In this document: positions 1-7,664 of the stretch, one piece after another
Layout: every line of letters begins with the position of its first letter
Position numbering within the stretch: position 1 is the stretch's first letter
Assembly (NCBI GenBank): GCA_964539665.1
Contig: CAZIKB010000182.1
Span: forward strand, 1-9,620
DNA length: 9,620 bases
Origin: CAZIKB01 sp964539665
GTDB taxonomy: Bacteria > Zhuqueibacterota > Zhuqueibacteria > Oceanimicrobiales > Oceanimicrobiaceae
Direction: 5' to 3'
The notes under the pieces: model-generated
Databases searched by the model: none
What the model was told of the DNA's origin: nothing
What the model saw: only the letters and a program-made list of their open reading frames with translations
Made by a program: the position numbers and the translations under genes

Positions 1-1
1 C

Positions 2-54
2 TATTACAAAATACTAAATTAAAAGATTGTATAATGCAATATTTTGACACTACG
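2..54. repeat. Left copy of a perfect 53-bp terminal inverted repeat
   Basis: Bases 2-54 are the exact reverse complement of 9568-9620. Identity stops at 55 (c, against t on the other side). The repeat ends 23 nt before the ATG of the first gene, the same spacing as at the right end. It contains an imperfect palindrome (21-45) around a TATAAT. No transposase or integrase gene lies in the window, so nothing shows that it is an insertion-sequence end. Because the copies sit at the window edges, the outer limit of the repeat is unknown, and a shared repeat at contig ends is a realistic alternative. Confidence 0.95.
21..45 (+). promoter_or_regulatory. Putative promoter -10 box within an imperfect palindrome (left)
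   Basis: A perfect TATAAT lies at 30-35. It is flanked by arms AAAAGATTG (21-29) and CAATATTTT (37-45), which pair at 8 of 9 positions around a 7-nt centre. A start near 42 would give a leader of about 36 nt before the gene at 78, which has an AAAGGG Shine-Dalgarno at 65-70. No recognisable -35 lies 16-18 nt upstream, so activator dependence or a chance match are both possible. A symmetric site over a -10 box is a layout expected of an operator; that role is inferred. Confidence 0.35.
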
Positions 55-77
55 CAATTATGTGAAAGGGTAATTCT

Positions 78-1082
78 ATGAAAAATATTCTAATCTTCGG
101 TTTTATACTATCCGGGAACCTGTTCGCTCAACCTTTGCAATTGGATATGGATGTTTTTGCAACCCGGCGTGCTGTTTTCATGGAAAAAATCGCTCCAAAC
201 AGTGTTGCCGTTTTCCCTTGCAGACCTGTGCATCTGAGAAATCTGGATAATGATTACCAGTACCGGCATGAAAGTAATTTTTATTATCTAAGTGGATTTG
301 AAGAGCCGGAATCCATTTTGCTATTGAATCCCTCCCACCCTGAATACAAGTATGTGATGTATGCCCGCAAACGCAATCGCCGGCGGGAGACTTATGATGG
401 CCCACGCACAGGAGTTGAAAGCGCGATGGCTACATTTAAAGCAGATACTGCGTTATTTTTCGATGATTTTCAGAATACCGTGAGAAATTTCATAAAGTTT
501 GACCGGCCAATTTACTACACATTTGGAATAAATCCTGAGATTGACAAAATATTTGGGAATCCATTAATTGAACGACGCAGCAGTGGGAATTGGCCTGTCA
601 TTGATCCAGCGCCCATTCTGAATCAAATGCGCCTGATAAAGAATGAAGGCGATTGGGAGATGGGATTGAGAAAAGCAATTGATATTTCAGCTAAGGCACA
701 CATCGAAGCAATAAAGTCAATCGAACCCGGGATGTATGAGCATGAAATTCAAGCCGTATTTGAATATATCTACAGAAAAAGTGGTTCCCCTCGCAATGGC
801 TATGCCTGTATTGTTGGTTCGGGACCAAATTCTACTATTTTACACTACAATGTAAATAATCGAAAAATGCAGGAATCAGGGTATTCTGAAGAGGAAATCA
901 AAAGAATTCGTCCAAAAGTTGAGAAATACATGCATATTGGAATAAGAATAGAAGATGACATCGTTGTAACCAAGACAGGGTATGAAAATTTGAGCAAAAC
1001 TGTGCCTAAAGAAATTGATGAAATTGAGAATCTAATGAAAAATAAAGGGTTAGGTAATTTATCATTAACAAAAAAACACTAA
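78..1082 (+). CDS. Exported Xaa-Pro aminopeptidase (aminopeptidase P, M24B) with the catalytic core deleted
   Basis: The protein has 334 residues against roughly 440-460 for intact family members. A signal peptide occupies residues 1-17, with probable cleavage after LFA. The aminopeptidase P N-terminal domain (about 24-150) is well preserved, including FYYLSGFEEP at 68-77. The pita-bread M24 domain starts near 190 and runs normally to ILHYNVNNRKMQ (254-265), then jumps to a C-terminal SEEEIKRIRP...GIRIEDD block (270-294). By family knowledge, the skipped stretch holds the two metal-binding aspartates, the active-site histidines and one glutamate (E. coli PepP D260, D271, H350, H354, E383). 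Only H256 (like H243), R290 and E292 (like R404 and E406) remain. Peptidase activity is therefore very unlikely. The frame is intact across the junction, so this is an in-frame deletion, a decaying gene or an assembly collapse. The start is supported by AAAGGG at 65-70. Confidence 0.85.
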   Translation: MKNILIFGFILSGNLFAQPLQLDMDVFATRRAVFMEKIAPNSVAVFPCRPVHLRNLDNDYQYRHESNFYYLSGFEEPESILLLNPSHPEYKYVMYARKRNRRRETYDGPRTGVESAMATFKADTALFFDDFQNTVRNFIKFDRPIYYTFGINPEIDKIFGNPLIERRSSGNWPVIDPAPILNQMRLIKNEGDWEMGLRKAIDISAKAHIEAIKSIEPGMYEHEIQAVFEYIYRKSGSPRNGYACIVGSGPNSTILHYNVNNRKMQESGYSEEEIKRIRPKVEKYMHIGIRIEDDIVVTKTGYENLSKTVPKEIDEIENLMKNKGLGNLSLTKKH

Positions 1083-1113
1083 TTATCAATTTTACTCTTT
1101 TCAATCATAAGGG

Positions 1114-1142
1114 TTGACAAAGTTATGAAATTTTATTAACTT
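1114..1142 (+). promoter_or_regulatory. Putative sigma70 promoter for the four-gene transport unit
   Basis: A perfect TTGACA (1114-1119) is followed after exactly 17 nt by TAACTT (1137-1142), which keeps the key first, second and last bases of the -10 consensus. It sits in the 102-bp gap between the aminopeptidase-like gene and the receptor gene, 42 nt before the receptor ATG. The receptor has a GGGAG Shine-Dalgarno at 1172-1176. No terminator hairpin separates the upstream gene from this site, so some read-through is possible. Confidence 0.45.
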
Positions 1143-1184
1143 TTCCGGTAGTTCATTAATTATGCAATTGAGGGAGTATCTGAT

Positions 1185-3923
1185 ATGTCTGTGCGTAGAT
1201 TCCAATTTCTGATTTTACTTATCGAGCTTACAATTATATCCTGTTCTTTCAATTCTATTGCAAGAGCGCAATCTACAACTCTAAAAGGCACAATAACCGA
1301 TGCAGAATCCGGCCAGATCCTGCCCGGAGCGAATGTCGTTGTGACCTCCGCTCAAGTCCAAACAGGGACGGCGGCGTTCTCAAACGGAGAGTTTGAAATT
1401 CATAATTTACCCTCTGGGATTTACACGGTCATTGTCACCTTCATAGGATATGAAAAAAGCATCACCCCGGATCTGACTTTAGCTGATGGAGAAACGAAAT
1501 CTATTCAAATATCTCTTAAACCAACTGGTATTCAAGTAAATCCTGTTATAGTAACCGCATCACGCCGTCCGGAAAAGTTGTTAGATGCGCCTGCCTCCAT
1601 AACTGTTTTGGAAAGCTCTACCATCGAATCCAGAACTGCTTTAACAGCCACGGAACATTTGAAAGCCTTACCAGCGGTAGACATTATTACCGCCGGACTC
1701 AATCAATCGAGAGTCGTTATCAGGGGCTTCAATGACCTTTTATCAGGTTCACTTTTATCTTTAATTGATTACCGTATAACGCGCATTCCAGCTATCAGGC
1801 TCAATGCATTTCAATTAATTCCAACCAGCAATGATGACATTGAACGTATTGAAGTTGTTTCCGGGCCTGCATCAGCCTTGTATGGGCCGAACAGCGCCAA
1901 TGGCGTCATGCATGTTATCACAAAATCACCGTTCGATTCCAAAGGAACAAAAGTAAGCGTTGGCGGTGGTGAAAGAAATGTATTAATCGGGACAATCAGA
2001 CATGCGGGAGTTTTTAGTGATAAAATTGGCTATAAATTTTCAGTTCAGCACTACAAGGGAAGGGATTTTGAATCCAATGATCCCGTAGAGGACAGATTTC
2101 TAAAATTTGAAAAAAATCCTGAGTCCTCACGAATTGCCGATCGAAAATTTGATATTGAAAGCACTACTTTCGACAGTCGGCTGGATTTTCGCTTTTCAAA
2201 AGATTTCTCTTTCATAATTAATAGTGGATTTAGCCAGGGCGATAATATAGAAATTACAAATCAAGGTGCAGCACAAGCATTGGATGCCGCCTTTTATTAC
2301 TTACAGGGAAGGCTGAGTTATAAAAATTTATTTATTCAAGCATTCCTGAATAAAATTAAAACCGGCGATACATATTTTCTACGCACAGGACAGACTGTCA
2401 TAAATAATTCAAGTTTGTCTGCCATACAAGCCCAACATAATTTTTCCCTGAATAAGTTTCAAAATTTTATTTATGGCCTCGATGTATTACTGACACGGCC
2501 TGATACAGAAGGAACGGTTAATGGACTCAATGAAAATCACGATAACGTGAAAGAAATTGGCGCTTTCTTACAATCTGAAACAGCCCTATCTTCCAAATTA
2601 AAACTTGTTTCTGCCGCACGTATAGACGACCACGACCGGCTAAAGGGTATAAATATTTCACCCCGGGCTGCGATTGTTTATAAACCAACTCCCGTTCATA
2701 ATTTCAGGTTTACATACAATAGAGCTTTTACAACCCCGACATCTGATATGCTTTTTTCTGACATACTTGGTGGTACACAGCCGTCTGAATCCAGGCATGT
2801 CCCATTTTTTGGCGACACTTTCATGAATATTCGCTCTCTCGGGACCTGGCCAAATGGTTTTCACTTTAACTATGGTAATAATGGCCGCCCACAGATGATG
2901 GCTTCTTTTGTTGGGTATGATGATTATCTTGCTCCTGACGTTAATTCTGTATGGCCTGCGTTGCGAGCGTTGATAATATCTGGAACCGATGATGGATTGC
3001 AAAAATCACTTCTTGAAAGTTATTTGCCGCGAATATTAAGTAAGCCTGTTCCTGGCGTCTTAAAAGTGATAGATACAGAATCCCCCGAAGGTAATTTTAT
3101 TCCAGTTAATTCATCATTCGTACGAGATATTGAACCAGTTTCTGAATCCACAAATACAACTTTTGAAATGGGCTTTAAGGGCTTGCTAAATAAAAAACTG
3201 CTCGCAAGCATAGACATCTATCATTCAAAAATCAACGATTTTATTGCACCATTATCTGTTGTGACTCCAAATGTGTTTATTGATCCCGATTCCCTGGAAT
3301 CCGTCATATTAAAAGATATTATAGAGCTCACATATAGAAGAAATAATCTATTCGATCAAATTGTAAGAGCTCAGGCGCCCGCATTAGCGAGATATGTCGC
3401 CCAGAATGATTCTCTTGCAATGTTACCACTTGGGGTGATTTCTCCAGTTGAAATTATGAATGGCAAAGACGTATTCCTGACTTATCGCAATTTAGGTGAT
3501 ATTTCTGTTTCCGGCATGGATTTAAGCCTGACATACTTTTTAAATAGAAATTGGAATTTAACAGGGAATTATTCCTATGTAAACAAAGATTTATTTATAA
3601 GCAGCGATGGTGATTCCATATCCCTGAATGCGCCAAAACATAAAATAGGCGCGATAATAAATTATATTAATACAGGTGGATGGTTTAATGGAAATCTTCG
3701 TATAAGATTCATAGATGGCTTTCAGGCGAATTCAGGTGTCTTTAAAGAGAGAGTCGAACGGTATACTGTCCTCGATCTAAATACAAGCTTTATTTTACCG
3801 TTTTCCCACAATACCCGATTGACCCTGACTGTTCAGAATCTCATGAATAATAAACATAAGGAATTTGCTGGTGTACCGGAAATCGGCCGCCTGGCCTGGA
3901 TGCGTTTAACACAATTATTGTAG
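1185..3923 (+). CDS. TonB-dependent outer-membrane receptor with carboxypeptidase-regulatory-like N-terminal domain
   Basis: This 912-residue protein should form a 22-stranded outer-membrane barrel that takes up a ligand using TonB-delivered energy. A signal peptide ends at ARA (26-28). Residues about 31-112 form a carboxypeptidase D regulatory-like Ig fold (GTITDAESGQILPGANVVV at 35-53). A TonB-box-like VIVTASRRPEK follows at 121-131. The plug covers about 132-248, with VVIRGF at 177-182 and DIERIEVVSGPASALYGPNS at 218-237. The barrel fills the rest and includes a long, probably extracellular, loop around 530-630. The C-terminus ends RLTQLL rather than with the usual terminal aromatic residue of barrel proteins. 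The ATG is fixed by GGGAG eight nt upstream. It is the first gene of the unit; the transporter gene begins 3 nt after its stop. Substrate is not identifiable: receptors of this type import siderophores, vitamins, glycans and other molecules. Receptor identity is secure. Confidence 0.93.
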   Translation: MSVRRFQFLILLIELTIISCSFNSIARAQSTTLKGTITDAESGQILPGANVVVTSAQVQTGTAAFSNGEFEIHNLPSGIYTVIVTFIGYEKSITPDLTLADGETKSIQISLKPTGIQVNPVIVTASRRPEKLLDAPASITVLESSTIESRTALTATEHLKALPAVDIITAGLNQSRVVIRGFNDLLSGSLLSLIDYRITRIPAIRLNAFQLIPTSNDDIERIEVVSGPASALYGPNSANGVMHVITKSPFDSKGTKVSVGGGERNVLIGTIRHAGVFSDKIGYKFSVQHYKGRDFESNDPVEDRFLKFEKNPESSRIADRKFDIESTTFDSRLDFRFSKDFSFIINSGFSQGDNIEITNQGAAQALDAAFYYLQGRLSYKNLFIQAFLNKIKTGDTYFLRTGQTVINNSSLSAIQAQHNFSLNKFQNFIYGLDVLLTRPDTEGTVNGLNENHDNVKEIGAFLQSETALSSKLKLVSAARIDDHDRLKGINISPRAAIVYKPTPVHNFRFTYNRAFTTPTSDMLFSDILGGTQPSESRHVPFFGDTFMNIRSLGTWPNGFHFNYGNNGRPQMMASFVGYDDYLAPDVNSVWPALRALIISGTDDGLQKSLLESYLPRILSKPVPGVLKVIDTESPEGNFIPVNSSFVRDIEPVSESTNTTFEMGFKGLLNKKLLASIDIYHSKINDFIAPLSVVTPNVFIDPDSLESVILKDIIELTYRRNNLFDQIVRAQAPALARYVAQNDSLAMLPLGVISPVEIMNGKDVFLTYRNLGDISVSGMDLSLTYFLNRNWNLTGNYSYVNKDLFISSDGDSISLNAPKHKIGAIINYINTGGWFNGNLRIRFIDGFQANSGVFKERVERYTVLDLNTSFILPFSHNTRLTLTVQNLMNNKHKEFAGVPEIGRLAWMRLTQLL

Positions 3924-3926
3924 TAA

Positions 3927-6752
3927 ATGAAAATTGATCAGCATTGTGAAGATGGCGAAAATATTAATTCTGCATTGAATCTTCAAAAGAAATCAGTTGT
4001 AAACCCACATATATTTCGAAAATCAGTTAGACTGATTCGCAGAATTCCCGTTAGATTTCCTTTACAAGCTATTTTATTAGCAGTTTTGTTTGCGGGTATC
4101 GGCGGTTACATTTATTTCTTTCATTTAAAAATTAGCACTGACCGCAGCCGACTGGTTAATCAGAATTTGGAGGCCAATCGCTATTACCAACAGTATCTCG
4201 ATGAATTTGGCGATGATAAATATCTGGTTCTGGTTATAAGCGCCGGCGTTACAGACCGGGAACAATCCATACCCGCGCTTCCGGGCAATCATCAGCGAGA
4301 ATGGATGAAAAGAGTTGCCGGCAATTGGGCACATCAATTGCGCGAACGCCCCGATCTTTTCCCGAAGGTTATAGAACGAGTCGATTGGTCAGAATCAGGT
4401 ACACTACCGCTTCTCTATTTATCTCAAGAGACACTTCAAGAAATTGTCCAAACTATCAATGACAATCTGCCAGAAGTACAGGAATGGTCAAATGCTCCCA
4501 CATTAGACAAGTTTTTTGAAATCCTTTCTGATTACATGAAACGTGAATCAATTCCTGAGGATAAAACTGAAATCGCGTTTTTCCTGGATGGCTTAAAGGA
4601 ACTGTTTAAGTGGCTTCGTGAAGAGATGTCTAATGACAAATCTAATGCTGTTGATATTCAAATTATAAAAAGTAATTTGCAATCATTACTGAACAAAGGA
4701 AGTTTCGACGCGGATGGCTTTTTCTTCACCAATGATGGCAGACTACTGACAGCTTTTACTACAGTCACGGCAAATCCAAATCAACAAAACCAGTATGCTC
4801 AGGCTGTGGAATATGCTGAAAAAGCAATGCATACCGCTTTTACTGTAAAACCAGATTCTATACAAATTGAAAGCGGATTAGCTGGTTTACCCGCACTGGA
4901 ATACGAGGAGATGAAAACCACGCAACGTGATTTTACCCGCAGTACTATAATTGCCCTTTTTTGCGTAACCCTCTTGTTCACATTTGGATTTGGCAATGCT
5001 CTAAGACCAGCACTGGCCGCAATCTGTCTCTGCATCGCAATTGGCATTACATTTGGATTTGTGTGGCTGGTCATCGGCCACCTCAATCTGCTCGCTATGG
5101 TTTTCACAGTAATTCTGGTCGCACTCGGAATCGATTTTGCTATTCATTTTGTTACGCATTATGACCGGGCTTTATCCGCAGGCTATGCACCAGCAGCGGC
5201 TATTGAAGCTACCTATGATACAGTGGGTAGCGCTTTATGGATGGGAGGTTTAACCACCAGTACTGCTTTTCTGTCTGCTTATTTCACTGAATTTGCAGGA
5301 CTATCAGAATTAGGAATTATTGCGGGCTCAGGATTGCTCATTTGCTTAATTTGTATGTTTGTCATCTATCCTTCGATGCTGTTTCTCTTAGACACCCGCT
5401 ATCCACAACTGCAAAAACCTTTTCGTCTTCGTTCACTCGCCGAAATAGCGCCGCTAAATGTGCCATTTACGCATGCAAAGTCTTGGAAAATAAAAATGTT
5501 TATTGCAATCTCCATGTTGCTGCTCTGCTTTGGATATATTTTCGGTGAGTATAATTTTGACACTAACTTGTTAAATTTACAAGCATTAGACAGTAAGGCA
5601 AACCATTGGCAGCGCCTTCTGCTTTCAACGGATGATAGAACAAATTTTGCAATCAGTATTTTCAAAGATCGTAAATCTTTAGATAAAGGTAGAGAATTAT
5701 TCGAAGCCTCACCCGAATTCGTGAGAAGAACCGAAAGTTTATTTCCTTCAAATGAATCCAGGAAAAGAGAAATGCTGGCATCTGTCTGCAATCCTTTATC
5801 AAAAATTCGATTTTCAAAACCGGCAAATACTTCCCTGTTCAAAATTAAACGCCAGATTTGGAATATCAGACAAACCATTCGTAAATATCGGAATTCAAAT
5901 GCTGAAGCCAAATCTGAACTGGCTGATCTTGACAATACGGTTGATGCATTGTATCGCAAACTGGGTAGCATTCCATCTGAAATCTCCAAAAAAAGAATAG
6001 AACGCGTTCAAAATAATATGCGCCAGGTTTCCTTAGAAATTATCCAGGAGTTGCAAAAGTATTTATCTCCGCCGCCCCTGACACTTGAGCGAATCCCAAA
6101 GCCTTTGAAAGATCGATTTTTAGGGAAGGACAGCTCACTTGCTCTTTTAATTTATCCCGCGAAAAACACCTGGAATCGTCATAATTTAAAAGAATTTGTC
6201 GAACAAGCCCGACAGATTGATAAAAATATTTTTGGAGAAATTGTGGCATTGCACGAAAATGGCCGGTCGCTTGTTAGCAGCTTTCTTCATTCTGCAACTT
6301 ATTCCATGTTAGCCATACTCATATTGTTACTTGTGTGGACTAAATCACTTCGCTCGACGCTTTTTACAATTTTACCTCTTGTTACCAGTGTTGGACTACT
6401 TTTAGGAATTATGAACTGGAGTCCCCTCCCTTTAATGTGGAATTTTGCTAACTTTTTTGCTTTGCCAATTTTAATTGGTATTGGTGTGGATAGTGGAATT
6501 CATCTTGTTAACGCCTGGCAAAAGAACTCTCCCAGAGTATTCAATGGAGCCGCAAAAGCCGTTCTTTTTAGCTCGATGACCACCATGATTGGATTTGGGA
6601 TATTAGCCACAAGCGACCATTTAGGTGTCGGTTCTCTTGGATTAATTTTATTCATTGGTATTTCTATTTGTTTGTTAGCTTCATTGACACTTCTGCCGGC
6701 TGCTTTGAGTGTTTTCATGAAAGAAGGTATCAAAAATAATGATAAAAAATAA
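3927..6752 (+). CDS. RND/MMPL-family inner-membrane transporter (HAE3/HpnN/BstA-like)
   Basis: A 941-residue RND superfamily protein with the duplicated 6+6 transmembrane plan. TM1 is near 45-66, followed by a large periplasmic loop (67-337), TM2-6 at about 338-488, TM7 near 521-540, a second large loop (541-788), and TM8-12 at about 791-928. Each half has the family signature in its fourth helix: GIDFAIH (401-407) and GIGVDSGIH (851-859). Asp403 and Asp855 are the likely proton-relay residues. Both loops are unusually rich in charged helices (about 165-260 and 600-712). HAE3 members commonly move hydrophobic molecules or lipids, for example HpnN with hopanoids. The ATG lies 3 nt after the receptor stop with no visible Shine-Dalgarno, so translation is probably coupled; no other Met occurs before residue 127. 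The next two genes, a binding protein and a TatT-like lipoprotein, suggest a BstA-type role rather than drug efflux. Substrate and direction are unknown. Confidence 0.9.
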   Translation: MKIDQHCEDGENINSALNLQKKSVVNPHIFRKSVRLIRRIPVRFPLQAILLAVLFAGIGGYIYFFHLKISTDRSRLVNQNLEANRYYQQYLDEFGDDKYLVLVISAGVTDREQSIPALPGNHQREWMKRVAGNWAHQLRERPDLFPKVIERVDWSESGTLPLLYLSQETLQEIVQTINDNLPEVQEWSNAPTLDKFFEILSDYMKRESIPEDKTEIAFFLDGLKELFKWLREEMSNDKSNAVDIQIIKSNLQSLLNKGSFDADGFFFTNDGRLLTAFTTVTANPNQQNQYAQAVEYAEKAMHTAFTVKPDSIQIESGLAGLPALEYEEMKTTQRDFTRSTIIALFCVTLLFTFGFGNALRPALAAICLCIAIGITFGFVWLVIGHLNLLAMVFTVILVALGIDFAIHFVTHYDRALSAGYAPAAAIEATYDTVGSALWMGGLTTSTAFLSAYFTEFAGLSELGIIAGSGLLICLICMFVIYPSMLFLLDTRYPQLQKPFRLRSLAEIAPLNVPFTHAKSWKIKMFIAISMLLLCFGYIFGEYNFDTNLLNLQALDSKANHWQRLLLSTDDRTNFAISIFKDRKSLDKGRELFEASPEFVRRTESLFPSNESRKREMLASVCNPLSKIRFSKPANTSLFKIKRQIWNIRQTIRKYRNSNAEAKSELADLDNTVDALYRKLGSIPSEISKKRIERVQNNMRQVSLEIIQELQKYLSPPPLTLERIPKPLKDRFLGKDSSLALLIYPAKNTWNRHNLKEFVEQARQIDKNIFGEIVALHENGRSLVSSFLHSATYSMLAILILLLVWTKSLRSTLFTILPLVTSVGLLLGIMNWSPLPLMWNFANFFALPILIGIGVDSGIHLVNAWQKNSPRVFNGAAKAVLFSSMTTMIGFGILATSDHLGVGSLGLILFIGISICLLASLTLLPAALSVFMKEGIKNNDKK

Positions 6753-7662
6753 AAATTATTGGTTATTTACGCATTTATTATTAACAATTTTTTTCTTGTC
6801 AATTCAGACTTCTGCACAAGGCCAAAGTAAACCGACTACAAACTTTTTAGTAGTTAAGCCGGGTGATGAAAGTGCAACCTCAGCATTAGCCTCAGACTAC
6901 TTAATGACAATTACGGGCTATCTCAGGTCACAGGTGCCGTTCCTTCATAGCAAAGCCTTACGGGGCTGGATAGCAAACCGGCTTGATTCAGCAGCGGTTG
7001 TTTTGCAACAGCGTCGGCCCCTGTTTGCTTTTGTGCCGACAGGATTTTACCTTGAACATCTCTATAACGCTAACTGGAAAGCCACGCCTATAGCGCAAGC
7101 ACCGCGCTTTGGCAAAACAACTGAGAAATACTACCTGGTTTCATCAAAAGCCGGCCCGATGGCCATTTCTGCATTAAAAGGCAAAATTGTCCGCACTGCT
7201 TTCTCAATTGATTGGAAGTACCTTAAAAATGTAGTCTTCCCTAAGGCATTTCAACCAGGGATTGATTTTCAATTGGAGCCTTCAGACAACCTCGCGGATG
7301 ATATGTTTCTGCTCATTGAAGGAGCAAATCAAGAATCTACTTCAATTCAGGAGCTACCTGCTTCCGCCCTTTTACTGGATGAAGAACTAAAGAACTTTTT
7401 CGAGGAAGATGATTTAGTGTGGAACGAAATACAGATCATCTGGTCATCGCAGGAACTGCCAGGTTATCTGTTTGTGATTATTGGAAATGAATGGCAGGAA
7501 GACGATAAAACCAACTTATTTAAAGCGTTGCACGATATGCAAAACAACCAAACGGGAACCGAACTTCTCGATTTGATGCAATCATCTGGTTTTTCAAAAG
7601 TAGATACTATCTTGCTGGAGCAGATCATTCAGAAATACTTTGCATTGGAGATGAGTAAATAG
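6739..7662 (+). CDS. PhnD-like periplasmic substrate-binding protein (BstB-like)
   Basis: A 307-residue secreted protein with a signal peptide ending TSA (24-26). The body fits the PhnD/SsuA type-2 binding-protein fold. ALKGKIVRTAF (145-155) matches the usual LKGK strand, PASALLLDE (207-215) matches the lobe-crossing segment, and IIWSSQELPGYLFVI (233-247) resembles the SPEIPG-type signature of phosphonate-binding homologues. The C-terminal part ends in a helix and an SSGF segment (282-285). PhnD proteins normally serve ABC importers, but no permease or ATPase gene is present. The gene instead overlaps the RND transporter gene by 14 nt, with AAGAAGG at 6721-6727, and is followed 2 nt later by a TatT-like lipoprotein gene. 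This matches BstB, a PhnD-like protein working with an RND partner, so I infer a hydrophobic ligand. A phosphonate-related ligand cannot be excluded. Confidence 0.8.
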   Translation: MIKNKNYWLFTHLLLTIFFLSIQTSAQGQSKPTTNFLVVKPGDESATSALASDYLMTITGYLRSQVPFLHSKALRGWIANRLDSAAVVLQQRRPLFAFVPTGFYLEHLYNANWKATPIAQAPRFGKTTEKYYLVSSKAGPMAISALKGKIVRTAFSIDWKYLKNVVFPKAFQPGIDFQLEPSDNLADDMFLLIEGANQESTSIQELPASALLLDEELKNFFEEDDLVWNEIQIIWSSQELPGYLFVIIGNEWQEDDKTNLFKALHDMQNNQTGTELLDLMQSSGFSKVDTILLEQIIQKYFALEMSK

Positions 7663-7664
7663 TA

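Noticed and set aside
44..49. TTGACA in the left terminal repeat as a -35 box for the first gene
   Set aside because: No -10-like hexamer lies 16-18 nt downstream; that position is the AAAGGG ribosome-binding region.
1233..1244. Lipobox-like IISC at residues 17-20 of the TonB-dependent receptor
   Set aside because: The better cleavage site is ARA at 26-28 just before the mature Ig-like domain, and receptors of this class are not normally lipoproteins.
5399..5989. 196-codon open frame on the minus strand inside the RND transporter gene
   Set aside because: It is antisense to a well-supported RND coding sequence, has no ribosome-binding site I can see, and its translation resembles no family. 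It is a shadow of the real gene.
6739..7662. Assignment of the binding protein to phosphonate uptake (phnD)
   Set aside because: There are no phnC or phnE homologues beside it. The fold similarity does not set the ligand, and the RND and TatT-like partners point elsewhere.
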